DNA of 64,000 nt, taken from contig DAGC01000004.1 in NCBI GenBank assembly GCA_002495625.1, positions 57,870 to 121,869 on the forward strand. Reading direction: 5' to 3'. The notes beneath the pieces were generated by a model. That model was not told where the DNA came from, searched no databases, and saw nothing but the letters and a program-made list of their open reading frames with translations. Position 1 is the stretch's first letter. The number at the start of each line of letters is the position of its first letter. This document shows, in pieces, positions 17,751 to 27,369 of this stretch. A program made the translations under genes and the position numbers. Source of the stretch: Methanobacterium sp. UBA375 (lineage in GTDB: Archaea; Methanobacteriota; Methanobacteria; Methanobacteriales; Methanobacteriaceae).

Positions 17751-18890
17751 ATGAAGATAGCCTTCATTTACGATGCAGTCTACCCCTGGATAAAGGGAGG
17801 GGCCGAAAAGAGAATCTACCAACTGGCCAAAGGATTAGCAGATAAAGGCCATGAGGTGCACTGGTATGGTGTGGGATGGTGGTGGCCCGAGTCAGGTAAA
17901 AAAGACATGGAAATGGACGGTATAAAGTTACATGGAGTATGTAAACCTGTGGAACTTTACGGGGACGATAAAAGATCCATTAAAGAAGCCCTCTACTTTG
18001 CCTTGATGATCCTTTTTAAATTAAGGGCAGGAAAATATGATATCATTGACTGCCAGGGATTTCCATTCTTTTCCTGTTTTACAGTTGGATTCAACTCCTT
18101 TTTTGGAAGATCCACAATGGTAATTACCTTACATGAAGTCTGGAATGATTACTGGTATGAATATCTGGGAAAAGCAGGATTTTTTGGTAAGTTAACTGAA
18201 AAACTAATGGTGAGATTAACTGATAAGATTATAACAGTATCTGATAAGACCAAAGATGATTTACGGAAGATAAAATCATCGGAAAAAGCGGTGGTCATAC
18301 CCAACGGAATCGATCTTGCGGAGATTAATCAGATAAAGCCTTCACCGGCTAAATCAGATATCATATTCGTGGGTAGGTTGATCAAAGAAAAAAAGGCCGA
18401 CCTACTCATAAAATCCCTGGTTAAAGTAAAAAATACTTTCCCAGATGTAAAGTGCACCATCATCGGGGAAGGACCCGAAAAAGAGAACTTGGAAAAGTTA
18501 AGCGACCAATCAGGCCTCAAGGATGATGTAAGTTTCACCGGATTTCTGGAGGATTATCAGGATGTGATAGCTCATATGAAGTCTTCTAAAGTACTGGTCC
18601 TCCCATCTGTACGGGAAGGGTTTGGTATGGTGGTCCTGGAGGCCAATGCCTGCGGACTGCCGGTAGTGGTAGTTGATCATCCTATGAACGCAGCAAAAGA
18701 CCTGATAATTCCCGGTGAAAATGGATTTATAGCTGAGGTATCAGAAGATTCACTTTCAAATAATATAATAGAAGCAATGGAATCAAGAAAAAAAATGGTA
18801 GAAGATTCTAAAGATTTTGCCAAGGATTACGACTGGAATAATATAATCACCCGGCTAGAGGTAACTTATTGGGAGTTTTTACTTAAATAA
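17751..18890 (+). CDS. GT4 glycosyltransferase
   Basis: 379 residues with a GT-B fold: IYDAVYPWIKGGAEKRIYQLAKGLADKGHEVHWYG at the N-terminus, and the GT4 donor region IIFVGRLIKEKKADLLIKSL, IIGEGPEKENLEKL and the catalytic-type EGFGMVVLEANACGLPVV. It should add a sugar to a growing surface glycan; donor and acceptor cannot be told from sequence. It is followed by a block of tandem repeats, then a second GT4 gene. Confidence 0.9.
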   Translation: MKIAFIYDAVYPWIKGGAEKRIYQLAKGLADKGHEVHWYGVGWWWPESGKKDMEMDGIKLHGVCKPVELYGDDKRSIKEALYFALMILFKLRAGKYDIIDCQGFPFFSCFTVGFNSFFGRSTMVITLHEVWNDYWYEYLGKAGFFGKLTEKLMVRLTDKIITVSDKTKDDLRKIKSSEKAVVIPNGIDLAEINQIKPSPAKSDIIFVGRLIKEKKADLLIKSLVKVKNTFPDVKCTIIGEGPEKENLEKLSDQSGLKDDVSFTGFLEDYQDVIAHMKSSKVLVLPSVREGFGMVVLEANACGLPVVVVDHPMNAAKDLIIPGENGFIAEVSEDSLSNNIIEAMESRKKMVEDSKDFAKDYDWNNIITRLEVTYWEFLLK

Positions 18891-18893
18891 AAA

Positions 18894-19042
18894 GTTTAAA
18901 TAAAGATTATAACTTTGAATAACAGATTAAACTATATTACAGCTCAAATAATAGATTAAACTTAGATTATAACTCAAATAGTAGATTAAACTTAGATTAT
19001 AACTCAAATAGTAGATTAAACTTAGATTACAGCTTAAATAAA
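18894..19042 (+). repeat. Tandem repeat block with a 30-base period
   Basis: About five copies of an A+T-rich unit beginning AGATTAAACTTAGATTATAA fill the gap between two GT4 genes. Copies start near 18894 (degenerate), 18924 (29 bases), 18953, 18983 and 19013. The two central copies (18953-18982 and 18983-19012) are identical. The block ends 12 bases before the next ATG. Confidence 0.9.
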
Positions 19043-19054
19043 GGATTAATAAAC

Positions 19055-20188
19055 ATGAAGATATTACAGACACCAGTCAGGTTTTATCCCTTCACCGGCG
19101 GTGTGGAAAACTACGTTTACTACCTTTCCCGGGAGCTGGTGAAATCAGGAAACCAGGTGAAGGTGGTATGTGCCAACGAGCCAGATATAGAAAGTAAGGA
19201 GATACTGGAGGGTATTGAAGTAGAAAGACTGCCCTATATGGGTAAAATAGCCAACACCAACATCACCACCGGACTTCCCGGAGCGTTATCAGATGGTGAC
19301 TACGACATCATCCACACCCATATCCCCACGCCCTGGAGTGCTGATTGGAGTGCCTTTTATGCAAATAGTAAAAACAAGCCCCTGGTGGTAACTTATCATA
19401 ACGATATAGTAGGTCAGGGATTGGCAAGCCTGATAGCCCGTATATATAACTCAGTAGGCCTAAACTACGTGCTCAAAACTGCAGATAAGATCATCATAAC
19501 CCAGCCCGGCTACCTGCAATCCTCATCTTATCTGGCTAAATACCGGGATAAAATAGAAGTAATCCCTAATGGGGTGGATGTGGAAAAATTCCAGCCAAAA
19601 CAAGCTTCAGGTAATGAAGATAAAAGCACCATCTTCTTTTTAAGCGTCCTGGATGAGTTCCATAAATATAAAGGGCTGGAGTATCTTTTAGAAGCTCTTA
19701 AAATAGTTAAAAATAAAATACCTGATGTGAAATTAATCGTGGGAGGTAAAGGCGTTTTATTTGATCATTATCAGGAAATGGCCGCTTCACTGGGATTAAA
19801 AGATAACGTGAAGTTCGCCGGGTTTATCCCTGACGATGAAATTGCAGATTATTACAGCCAGGCAAGCGTATTCGTACTACCATCCATCTCTTCCCTCCAG
19901 GAAGGATTTGGAATAGTGGCCCTGGAGGCACTGGCCTGTCAGACACCGGTGGTAACCACCGATATCGTAGGCGTGGCCCAGGATCTAAAACAAATCCAAG
20001 GTGGAATAGTAACACCACCCCGGGACACACAGAAACTGGCCGATGCTATAACGCAGATACTCAGTGATGCTGAGATGCAAAGGGATATGGGTCAAAGGGG
20101 TAGGAAACTGGTGGAGGAAAAATATACCTGGAAAGGTGTGGCCAGTAGTATGGAGAAAGTATATAAGGAAATACTGGCAAAATCCTAA
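19055..20188 (+). CDS. GT4 glycosyltransferase
   Basis: 377 residues, GT-B fold. The N-terminus (VRFYPFTGGVENYVYYLSRELVKSGNQVKVV) contains the Gly-rich acceptor loop; the donor half has FLSVLDEFHKYKGLEYLLEAL and EGFGIVALEALACQTPVVTTD. It is of the PimA/WaaG-like GT4 type that makes cell-surface glycans. The ATG at 19055 directly follows the tandem repeat block, and no clear ribosome binding site is visible, so expression could be affected by repeat number. Confidence 0.9.
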   Translation: MKILQTPVRFYPFTGGVENYVYYLSRELVKSGNQVKVVCANEPDIESKEILEGIEVERLPYMGKIANTNITTGLPGALSDGDYDIIHTHIPTPWSADWSAFYANSKNKPLVVTYHNDIVGQGLASLIARIYNSVGLNYVLKTADKIIITQPGYLQSSSYLAKYRDKIEVIPNGVDVEKFQPKQASGNEDKSTIFFLSVLDEFHKYKGLEYLLEALKIVKNKIPDVKLIVGGKGVLFDHYQEMAASLGLKDNVKFAGFIPDDEIADYYSQASVFVLPSISSLQEGFGIVALEALACQTPVVTTDIVGVAQDLKQIQGGIVTPPRDTQKLADAITQILSDAEMQRDMGQRGRKLVEEKYTWKGVASSMEKVYKEILAKS

Positions 20189-20259
20189 ATTCACATCATC
20201 TTATTTTTTTGGATTGAACATTTTAAGGAAATAGGATATAATATTAAATTTAATAAAGA

Positions 20260-22398
20260 GTGCGGATGGTTTGGATGCTGGATATAAATAAGCAAGTGAA
20301 GGGTTTTAACATTAAAAACTGGATATTCACGGTTATATTCTTCCTAATATTAACTGATCTATCCATAATTTTAGATATACCTTTTTTAAGAGAGGTATTC
20401 TCCTTCATATTCTTTTCTGTAGTCCCTGGCTTTTTGGTCATGCTAATATTGAATCTCAAAGGGATGGATCCAGTTAAAAAGATAGTTTTATCGGTGGGAA
20501 TGAGTATTTCCTTCCTGATGATTATCGGCCTGGCTTTAAACAGTTTATATCCCCTGTTAAACCAGCCATTATCCTTCACCCCGGTTTTTGTTACCTTAAA
20601 CCTCTTCGTCGTTCTACTGTCTGTGGCCGCCTACTGGCGTAACCGGAACGTTTTAGAAGATGATTTTGGTTTTAAATTAGATTTAAAGGATAAACTAAGA
20701 TCCCCACTGATATTCCCCTTTTTATTCCCTCTCCTGGCTATACTAGGGACTTATCTTATGAACACCACCCAGAACAACGTTCTACTTTTAACCATGCTCC
20801 TTTTAATACCCCTGTATCTGGTGGCTGTGATTTATCTGCGGGACAGGATCCATTCTGCTACCTATCCCCTGGCACTGTGGTTCATTGGCCTAAGCCTGCT
20901 CTTGATGCACGGATTAACCTCCAACCACCTCCTGGGAATAGATGTTCACCTGGAATATTACAGCTTCCAACTCACTCAGTTAAGCTATCACTGGGACCTG
21001 AATACCTATTACAACGCCTACAACGCCTGTATGAGCATAACCATCCTCCCCCTGATCTACCATGTCCTATCGGGGATGGGTGGAGAATACATCTTCAAAT
21101 TATTCATGGCCATCATAGGTTCCATATTGCCCTTAATCGTTTACCTGGTTGCAAAAAAATATATCGCGGGTAAATATGCATTTCTAGCGGCTTTGCTTTT
21201 CATATTCCAGCTATTTTTCATGAACCTTCTGGGGGCGGTGAGACAGGAGATAGCTATAATATTCTTCTTCCTCACAATAATGGTTGTATTTGACTTTAAT
21301 CTGGATAAATGGTTTAGAAAATTCCTTATAGTCCTTTTTATATTTGCAACTTTGATATCACACTATTCCACGGCCTACGTGGCATTCGTACTTATACTAC
21401 CCATACTGCTCTACCCCTTTTTCAGGAGCTTAATAAAGGAGAGGAAGCTGGTCTTCACCAACTTCGACGTCATAATCATTTCACTGGTACTCATTGCCAT
21501 CTGGTACCTTTTCGTGGCGAAGGTCCAGTTTGCAAGCGGGGCCCAGGTTCTGGGTAAAACAGTGGAACTAACCGCGGGTGCGGGAATAAGTAGTGCTCTG
21601 GTTGGAACCAGGGGCGCCTATGTCCTGGGCATCCTGGGGGTGGTTTTCAAGTCACTACCCAATATGGTGAGTGTCATAGCCCATGATCTGATATTCGCCA
21701 CCATACTGATGGGTTTAGTCGCCATTGTCCGGAGGTTCCGCTATTATCAGGAGAAGTTTACCACGGAATTTATACTGGGAATAGTCATATCCCTGGTTTT
21801 ACTGGTTTTATTCGTGGCTCTGCCCTACATCTCAATTGCCTACGATGTGGCCCGGCTGTTTTTCCAGCTGATAATATTCTTAGCACCAGTCTTCGTAATC
21901 GGCGGTATTTTCATAGCCAGAATTACTAAAAAACCAAAATGGGATGTTTATATCCTGTTATTCCTTTTAATATTCCTGTTTTCATGTGTAACGTATCTGC
22001 AGTACAGTGCTTTGGGCCAGCCCTATTCTTCAGACTATGAAACGAACGGCACAGTCAGACAGGGTAATTATATCTATGACAGTGAAATAATAGCAGCCCA
22101 ATGGATCTCCCAAAACAGGATAAACAACTTAACAGTATATTCAGATGGAAGAGAGGTTGCCAGATTCTTAACAGCATATGGACCGAATGTTTCAAATGAA
22201 AACATCAACAGCTCATTATTTGGCTGGAATAAAACCATAGATAGGGGTTATATCTATCTGGGATACGTTAACATACATGACCGGTTGATCATAGATATGG
22301 GTGATGATTTTATCCGGGCGGATATGGAACCATATCAATTCCTTATAGATGGAAAGAGCAGGATCTACGATAATGGAGGGGCCCGTATATTATGGTAA
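20260..22398 (+). CDS. DUF2206-type multi-pass membrane protein
   Basis: About 710 residues with some 15 hydrophobic helices and a C-terminal soluble domain of about 110 residues (YSSDYETNGTVRQGNYIYDSE...). The arrangement matches DUF2206 proteins of methanogens, which resemble GT-C glycosyltransferases or polymerase-type proteins of glycan clusters; an Asp-His loop after helix 7 (LLGIDVHLEYYSFQ) may be the catalytic loop. The C-terminal domain has several Asn-x-Thr/Ser sites, as expected outside the membrane. The start is uncertain among GTG 20260, ATG 20266 and ATG 20275. The stop overlaps the next gene by seven bases. Confidence 0.78.
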   Translation: MRMVWMLDINKQVKGFNIKNWIFTVIFFLILTDLSIILDIPFLREVFSFIFFSVVPGFLVMLILNLKGMDPVKKIVLSVGMSISFLMIIGLALNSLYPLLNQPLSFTPVFVTLNLFVVLLSVAAYWRNRNVLEDDFGFKLDLKDKLRSPLIFPFLFPLLAILGTYLMNTTQNNVLLLTMLLLIPLYLVAVIYLRDRIHSATYPLALWFIGLSLLLMHGLTSNHLLGIDVHLEYYSFQLTQLSYHWDLNTYYNAYNACMSITILPLIYHVLSGMGGEYIFKLFMAIIGSILPLIVYLVAKKYIAGKYAFLAALLFIFQLFFMNLLGAVRQEIAIIFFFLTIMVVFDFNLDKWFRKFLIVLFIFATLISHYSTAYVAFVLILPILLYPFFRSLIKERKLVFTNFDVIIISLVLIAIWYLFVAKVQFASGAQVLGKTVELTAGAGISSALVGTRGAYVLGILGVVFKSLPNMVSVIAHDLIFATILMGLVAIVRRFRYYQEKFTTEFILGIVISLVLLVLFVALPYISIAYDVARLFFQLIIFLAPVFVIGGIFIARITKKPKWDVYILLFLLIFLFSCVTYLQYSALGQPYSSDYETNGTVRQGNYIYDSEIIAAQWISQNRINNLTVYSDGREVARFLTAYGPNVSNENINSSLFGWNKTIDRGYIYLGYVNIHDRLIIDMGDDFIRADMEPYQFLIDGKSRIYDNGGARILW

Positions 22399-23570
22399 AC
22401 GATTCCAAACCAAATCAGGGAAGTAAAGAGGGTCTTAAAATATTATTCGTACACCACACAGCAATGTGGTACCGTAAACCATTCTTCCGTAGATTGAGCG
22501 AGATCTACGATGTTGAGTTTCTATTTACCAATGTGGAAGGCTACAATCGAACCTACGGTACTGATTTATCCCAGGAAATTCCAGGGATGGAAGGTATAAA
22601 CTATCGTATAATCCCTAACAAGTTTGGAGTAGCCTGGGGCGCTATAAAAAGGGCTCTGGGAGAATACGATGTCTTTGTAGGCGGTAGCTGGGATACTCCC
22701 ACCGATGCATTTGAAACCTTACTCTACTTTTTAACAGTGAAAATAAAGGGGAAACCATTCATTCTATGGAGGGAAGACTGGGACTGGAACGTTAAAACCA
22801 CTAAGAGGAAATTTGCCAAGTTCTTGGCCGGATTTTTCTCTCGCAGTGCCGATGCTCTTTTAGTACCGGGCACTAGACACCGGGAATTCTTCACACGATT
22901 AGGGGTATCGTCTGATAAGATTTTCATCATGCCTAACGTCAGTAATTTACATTTAAAGGAAGATGATTATGGAAATTGTGAGAAGATACGCCAAGAGCTT
23001 GGACTAGAAGATAAAAAGGTTATCTTATTTGTGGGGCGTCTCATTAAGTTAAAGGGACTTCGATACCTCCTTAAAGCCTTCAAAAAGCTCTATAAAAAAG
23101 TAGGCGATGTAAGGTTAGTTATTGCGGGGGATGGAGAGTGCCGTGGGGAACTGGAAAAATTAGCGCACAGTTTAAAAATAGAGGATCTACTTTACTTCCA
23201 GGGTAACGTGCCCAATGATTTTTTAGGGGCTTATTATCTCCTCGCCAATATTTTTGTACTGCCTTCCATCACCACCCACCATGCCGATGCATGTCCTTTG
23301 GTGGTCAATGAAGCCATGTACTTTGGAAAACCAGTGGTAACCAGTGACGCTGTAGGTAACACCTTCATGATTGAAGATGGGGTAAATGGTTTTGTTGTTC
23401 CGGAAAGAGATTGTGATGCTCTCTACCAAGCACTATATAAAATTTTAATGGGCCCGGATCTTGAAGAGAAAATGGGCCAGGCATCTAAAAGAGTTATTGA
23501 AGAGGGATTTACCTATAATAACATGGTGGAAGGATTTAATCAGGCTATAAACTTTATAAAAAGAAGATGA
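22392..23570 (+). CDS. GT4 glycosyltransferase
   Basis: 392 residues, GT-B fold. The N-terminal half has LFVHHTAMWYRKPFFRRLSEIYDVEFLFT and the donor half VILFVGRLIKLKGLRYLLKAF, VIAGDGECRGELEKL and a modified catalytic region DACPLVVNEAMYFGKPVV, where the usual E-G-F-G-x-x-x-x-E is replaced by A-D-A-C-x-x-V-x-N-E. It overlaps the DUF2206 gene, so the two are coupled and likely act on the same glycan. Confidence 0.87.
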   Translation: MVNDSKPNQGSKEGLKILFVHHTAMWYRKPFFRRLSEIYDVEFLFTNVEGYNRTYGTDLSQEIPGMEGINYRIIPNKFGVAWGAIKRALGEYDVFVGGSWDTPTDAFETLLYFLTVKIKGKPFILWREDWDWNVKTTKRKFAKFLAGFFSRSADALLVPGTRHREFFTRLGVSSDKIFIMPNVSNLHLKEDDYGNCEKIRQELGLEDKKVILFVGRLIKLKGLRYLLKAFKKLYKKVGDVRLVIAGDGECRGELEKLAHSLKIEDLLYFQGNVPNDFLGAYYLLANIFVLPSITTHHADACPLVVNEAMYFGKPVVTSDAVGNTFMIEDGVNGFVVPERDCDALYQALYKILMGPDLEEKMGQASKRVIEEGFTYNNMVEGFNQAINFIKRR

Positions 23571-23615
23571 AAGAAACCAGTTATCTAAAAAGAAATAAAA
23601 AAAGGAAAATCGAAT

Positions 23616-23864
23616 TTACCTCATTGAACTGGACTGCATCTCTGGTGACCCGTCTTTGCAGTGGTATACTGTATCGAAGTTGAAATCAGATGAGACACTG
23701 CATTCCTGGCATTTACATCCCTGTGGATTTTCAAAGCATCTTATTTCGTCACCTATAGCACAAAATACGCCCATTTTCCCCGTCTGCATGCATTCGTTGT
23801 AGCTGGGGCAGGCGTTGCAGATGCATTTAATCATGGTTTCTTCATTTTTTGGAACCATACCCAT
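23616..23864 (-). CDS. Cysteine-rich DUF2769-like small protein
   Basis: 82 residues with eleven cysteines in the groups CICNACPSYNEC, GVFCAIGDEIRCFENPQGCKCQEC and YHCKD. The pattern matches DUF2769 proteins of methanogens, which probably bind metal; the function is unknown. A strong AAGGAGGTG site precedes the ATG at 23864. It is on the minus strand between glycosyltransferase genes and unrelated to them in character. The 236-base region upstream (to 24100) is A+T-rich with no gene. Confidence 0.8.
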   Translation of the reverse strand: MGMVPKNEETMIKCICNACPSYNECMQTGKMGVFCAIGDEIRCFENPQGCKCQECSVSSDFNFDTVYHCKDGSPEMQSSSMR

Positions 23865-24100
23865 AAATCAGCACCTCCTTGTGGTTATTATTATGTACTT
23901 AATAAGTTTTAAAATTTTTTAAATTAAATATAAAACCACTTCTAAAGCAATTTCAAGGAAAAAAGAGATATAATAGAGAATAATAATGATTACGGGTTTT
24001 ATTACGGTTAAAATAGGCCTAGTTTGCCTAACAATTATTTCCAATTAGAAATGATAAAAGAATTTAAGAGCATATTCACCTGTTCATGATTACAGAATAG

Positions 24101-25063
24101 TTAATTCCGTTTAATTATTATTTTAAAATATAAAACAAATATTTGGAGTAGATACAGGGGTAAATAGAGGTAATAATGATTGTTATGGGCTTTTAAGAAG
24201 GTTAAATTGGATCTGATCTCCATCAAAGCCCTTTTAGCTCCTCCTGAACTCCTTTTTTTCCGGGATACAGCTTCTTTATGCCATATAAATGAATCCAAGA
24301 CTACCACAGATTTATATCCATATTCTTTGAGTTTGAGGGCCAGGTCGATATCCTCACATCCAAAAAATAGATCATCATTCAATTGCTTTATGGGTAGTTT
24401 AGACTTTAAAAGTAACGCTGCTCCGGAAACCCAATCACATTCAATAAGGTTTCCCTGATAATCCTCTAAACTGCTAATTTCGGTTAAATCATAGTAACCA
24501 GGATACTTCTTTATATTCACTTTTCCGCCTAAATTGGCAATCACTTCCTGACTACCATCGTAATCGTAGTAGTAAATCAAAGGGGACAAAATGCCGATGT
24601 AAGGGTCTTTTTTGGCAGCATGAATCAATTTGGTTAAAAATTCAGGATCTACCACTGTGTCGTTGTTTAAAAGTAGGATGTAGTCCGGGTTGTATGCTTT
24701 CCGGGTGTATGTTATGGCGATGTTGTTTCCTGCTGCAAAGCCGTAGTTTCTATCGTTTTTTATGAGAGTCAGATGGTTATTTGATATTTCAATATCATTC
24801 ATTTGTTCTTGTGCTTCCTGGTTGGTGAGTTCGGTGATTGTTATGGGCTTGTTTTCAGGGTTGTATTTGAAGAAGGGGGAGGTTACCTTTACTTTTCCCT
24901 TAGCATATTCCCTGATTTTCTCGAGGGACTGGTCTTGTGAGTGGTTGTCCACCAGTATCACCCGGTAATTAGGGTAATTTATCTGGTAGAGGGATTCCAG
25001 GCATTCCAGGGTGTCCTGCCAGCCGTTCCAGTTGAGTATTATAATGGAAACCAGGGGATTCAT
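24101..25063 (-). CDS. GT2 glycosyltransferase, paralogue 1
   Basis: 320 residues of the rhamnosyltransferase-like GT2 group: SIIILNWNGWQDTLECLESL, LVDNHSQDQS, then an insertion of about 45 residues (55-100) and LLLNNDTVVDPEFL carrying the D-x-D-like metal site. CEDIDLALKLKEYGYKS is the catalytic-base region. The C-terminus is hydrophobic. The first 145 bases of the gene are nearly identical to those of the paralogue just upstream (25962-26106). The ATG at 25063 is preferred to TTG 25066. Confidence 0.88.
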   Translation of the reverse strand: MNPLVSIIILNWNGWQDTLECLESLYQINYPNYRVILVDNHSQDQSLEKIREYAKGKVKVTSPFFKYNPENKPITITELTNQEAQEQMNDIEISNNHLTLIKNDRNYGFAAGNNIAITYTRKAYNPDYILLLNNDTVVDPEFLTKLIHAAKKDPYIGILSPLIYYYDYDGSQEVIANLGGKVNIKKYPGYYDLTEISSLEDYQGNLIECDWVSGAALLLKSKLPIKQLNDDLFFGCEDIDLALKLKEYGYKSVVVLDSFIWHKEAVSRKKRSSGGAKRALMEIRSNLTFLKAHNNHYYLYLPLYLLQIFVLYFKIIIKRN

Positions 25064-25086
25064 CAAATTTTTCTCCTTATAATAAT

Positions 25087-26106
25087 TTAAAAGCTTTTAA
25101 ATATCTTTAAATATGATTCCATCAGCGTGTTGAAGTATTCACCTTTGTTAGTTTCATTTCTACCTATTATGCTTCCTGTCAAAACGAATAACCCTTCTTT
25201 GGTTATTAAGAATAGAAATAAGAGTTTATTGTAGGAACTTCCATACCGGATGATATATTCTACAGTGTTTTTCAAACTTAAAACCGTCATTTCAGGGATT
25301 ACAGATTTCTTAGTTATTGTCCTGCCCCTCTTATGATATACAACTGCATCTGGCGTGTATAATGCTTTCCAGCCCAGGTTATGAGCTTTCCAGGATAGAT
25401 CGGCATCTTCACCCAGGGTAACGTAACTGGTGTCCAGTAGGCCCGTTTCCCTGAGCATTTCCTTTTTATACAATGCACAGGCAGCCATGGCACCCATTAC
25501 TTCTATTTCATGGTCGTACTGTCCCTTATCAACTTTCCCATGACCGCGGTCAACAATTCTTCCCCAACTAATTATATGTCCGGTGGAATCGATGATCGGG
25601 GGATTATCGGCGTTCAGCAATTTACATCCTACAATTCCCACTTTTTCATCTGATTCAGCAACATTTACCATTTCTGTTAGAAATTCAGGGGTTACCACCG
25701 TATCATTATTTAGGAGGAGGATATAGTCTGGGTTGTGGATTTTTTGGGTGTATTTTATGGCTATGTTGTTTCCTTTGGCAAAGCCATAGTTTTCATCGTT
25801 TTTTATAAGGGTTAAGTGGTTATCTGGCATTTCAATTTTACTTATTTCTTCTTCTGCTTCCTTTTTGTTAAGTTCATTTAGTGTTAGGGGTTTGTTTTCA
25901 GGGTGGTAGGTGTAGAATTTTGATTCGGTGGTTATTTTCCCCTGGCAGTATTCCCTGATTTTCTCGAGGGACTGGTCCTGTGAGTGGTTGTCCACCAGTA
26001 TCACCCGGTAATTAGGGTAATCTATCTGGTAGAGGGATTCCAGGCATTCCAGGGTGTCCTGCCAGCCGTTCCAGTTGAGTATGATAATGGAAACCAGGGG
26101 GTTCAT
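25087..26106 (-). CDS. GT2 glycosyltransferase, paralogue 2
   Basis: 339 residues, same architecture as its neighbour: SIIILNWNGWQDTLECLESL, the same 45-residue insertion type, LLLNNDTVVTPEFL and GEDADLSWKAHNLGWKALYTPDAVVYHKRG. The C-terminal third differs from paralogue 1 and ends in a hydrophobic stretch with TNKGEYFNTLMESYLKI. GGTGATC lies just before the ATG at 26106. Only 23 bases separate it from paralogue 1, so they are probably co-transcribed products of a tandem duplication. Confidence 0.9.
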   Translation of the reverse strand: MNPLVSIIILNWNGWQDTLECLESLYQIDYPNYRVILVDNHSQDQSLEKIREYCQGKITTESKFYTYHPENKPLTLNELNKKEAEEEISKIEMPDNHLTLIKNDENYGFAKGNNIAIKYTQKIHNPDYILLLNNDTVVTPEFLTEMVNVAESDEKVGIVGCKLLNADNPPIIDSTGHIISWGRIVDRGHGKVDKGQYDHEIEVMGAMAACALYKKEMLRETGLLDTSYVTLGEDADLSWKAHNLGWKALYTPDAVVYHKRGRTITKKSVIPEMTVLSLKNTVEYIIRYGSSYNKLLFLFLITKEGLFVLTGSIIGRNETNKGEYFNTLMESYLKIFKSF

Positions 26107-26152
26107 AGTGATCACCAGTTTTAATCCAGAATACTTAATCCCTAATACTTAG

Positions 26153-27349
26153 TTAATCTCTTGCATGGATAACCCTGTTCAGATGCCATAGTAACCGTTT
26201 CCCGGCATGATCAAGGGTCCAGTAATCTTGGATATACTTTAAGGAGTTTTTAGACATATTATATCTTTTCAGGTCCTTGGAAAGGAGTTCAGTGGTTGCT
26301 TCTGCAAAGAGACCTTCGTCACGTTCACTGTGCAGTCCGGTTTTTTTGTGAATTACAGATTCCCTGATACCCCCTTCCTTCACACCCACCACCGGAGTGC
26401 CGCAGCCCATGGCCTCCAGGGGCACCAGACCAAAAGGCTCCATATAAGGGGCATATAAGACCAGTTTAGCCTGATTATAAAGGAGAACCAGCTTTTCATC
26501 ATCTATAAGATCTAATATTTCTAAATCAACATCCAACTGGGAAGCCAGTTTCTTTAGGTATTCCTTCCACTCCGGGAGGGAAAAATTGGAAACTATTACC
26601 AGTTTTGGCCGAATTTCAATGTCAATAAGTGATAGTGACCTTATGATAAAGTCGTATCCCTTGGATGGTCTGCAACTCCCCACAGATAGGACAAAATCTT
26701 CTTCAGGAACTTCAAGGGGTTTGAAAAGATCGGTATCTATTCCCAGATAGGATACATAAGAATTAAGGCCATAAACCCTCAATATGGATTCACGGGTGAA
26801 GTAGGAGTTGGTTAAAATATTTTTGGCGTAGGAGATATTTTCTGTATCGATTTTCAAATCCCTGTTATCTGCCTGGTTAAAAATAAACTTCTTTAAAGGG
26901 TTTATATCAGTATCGTTTTCTATGGTTTTGAGGATGGCCTCGTTACGGGGTGGCTGCGGGCAGTAATAGACGGTGGGATGTTTGATGTATTTTAAAAAGA
27001 AGGGTGTCATGGTGTACTGGTCCTGTTCACTGAACACCACATCATAATCCCTTGAGTTTATAGTTTGAGCTATCTCTTTTTGAGTTATCTCCAGGTCCCG
27101 CAGGGATATGGTTTTAATGAGGGGTGGGACATATCTAAAAGTTGAATATAATGAACCTTTCCATGTCTTTCCCACTGGAAATACAGTTAGACTATTTGCT
27201 ACATCCTTAAGAGGCAGGAATTCTTCATTGGCAGTGGAGGGTGCAAATATATCTACTGTGTGATTATGCTGATTGAGGTAGTCCAGGTAGCCGTGTAAGG
27301 CTCTTTTTGCTCCGCCTGATGGTAAATTATGGAAAACTGCGATCTTCAT
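26153..27349 (-). CDS. GT4 glycosyltransferase
   Basis: 398 residues, GT-B fold. N-terminal FHNLPSGGAKRALHGYLDYL; donor half FVLSVGSCRPSKGYDFIIRSL and catalytic EPFGLVPLEAMGCGTPVVGVKEGG. It is the third gene of a four-gene minus-strand run (GT2, GT4, GT2, GT2 in transcription order) with gaps of 20-46 bases. Specificity is unknown. Confidence 0.9.
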   Translation of the reverse strand: MKIAVFHNLPSGGAKRALHGYLDYLNQHNHTVDIFAPSTANEEFLPLKDVANSLTVFPVGKTWKGSLYSTFRYVPPLIKTISLRDLEITQKEIAQTINSRDYDVVFSEQDQYTMTPFFLKYIKHPTVYYCPQPPRNEAILKTIENDTDINPLKKFIFNQADNRDLKIDTENISYAKNILTNSYFTRESILRVYGLNSYVSYLGIDTDLFKPLEVPEEDFVLSVGSCRPSKGYDFIIRSLSLIDIEIRPKLVIVSNFSLPEWKEYLKKLASQLDVDLEILDLIDDEKLVLLYNQAKLVLYAPYMEPFGLVPLEAMGCGTPVVGVKEGGIRESVIHKKTGLHSERDEGLFAEATTELLSKDLKRYNMSKNSLKYIQDYWTLDHAGKRLLWHLNRVIHARD

Positions 27350-27369
27350 GTTATCAAATTTTTTATCTT

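Noticed and set aside
18894..19042. Possible CRISPR array
   Set aside because: The copies are directly adjacent with no unique spacers, and no cas gene is near, so it is a plain tandem repeat.
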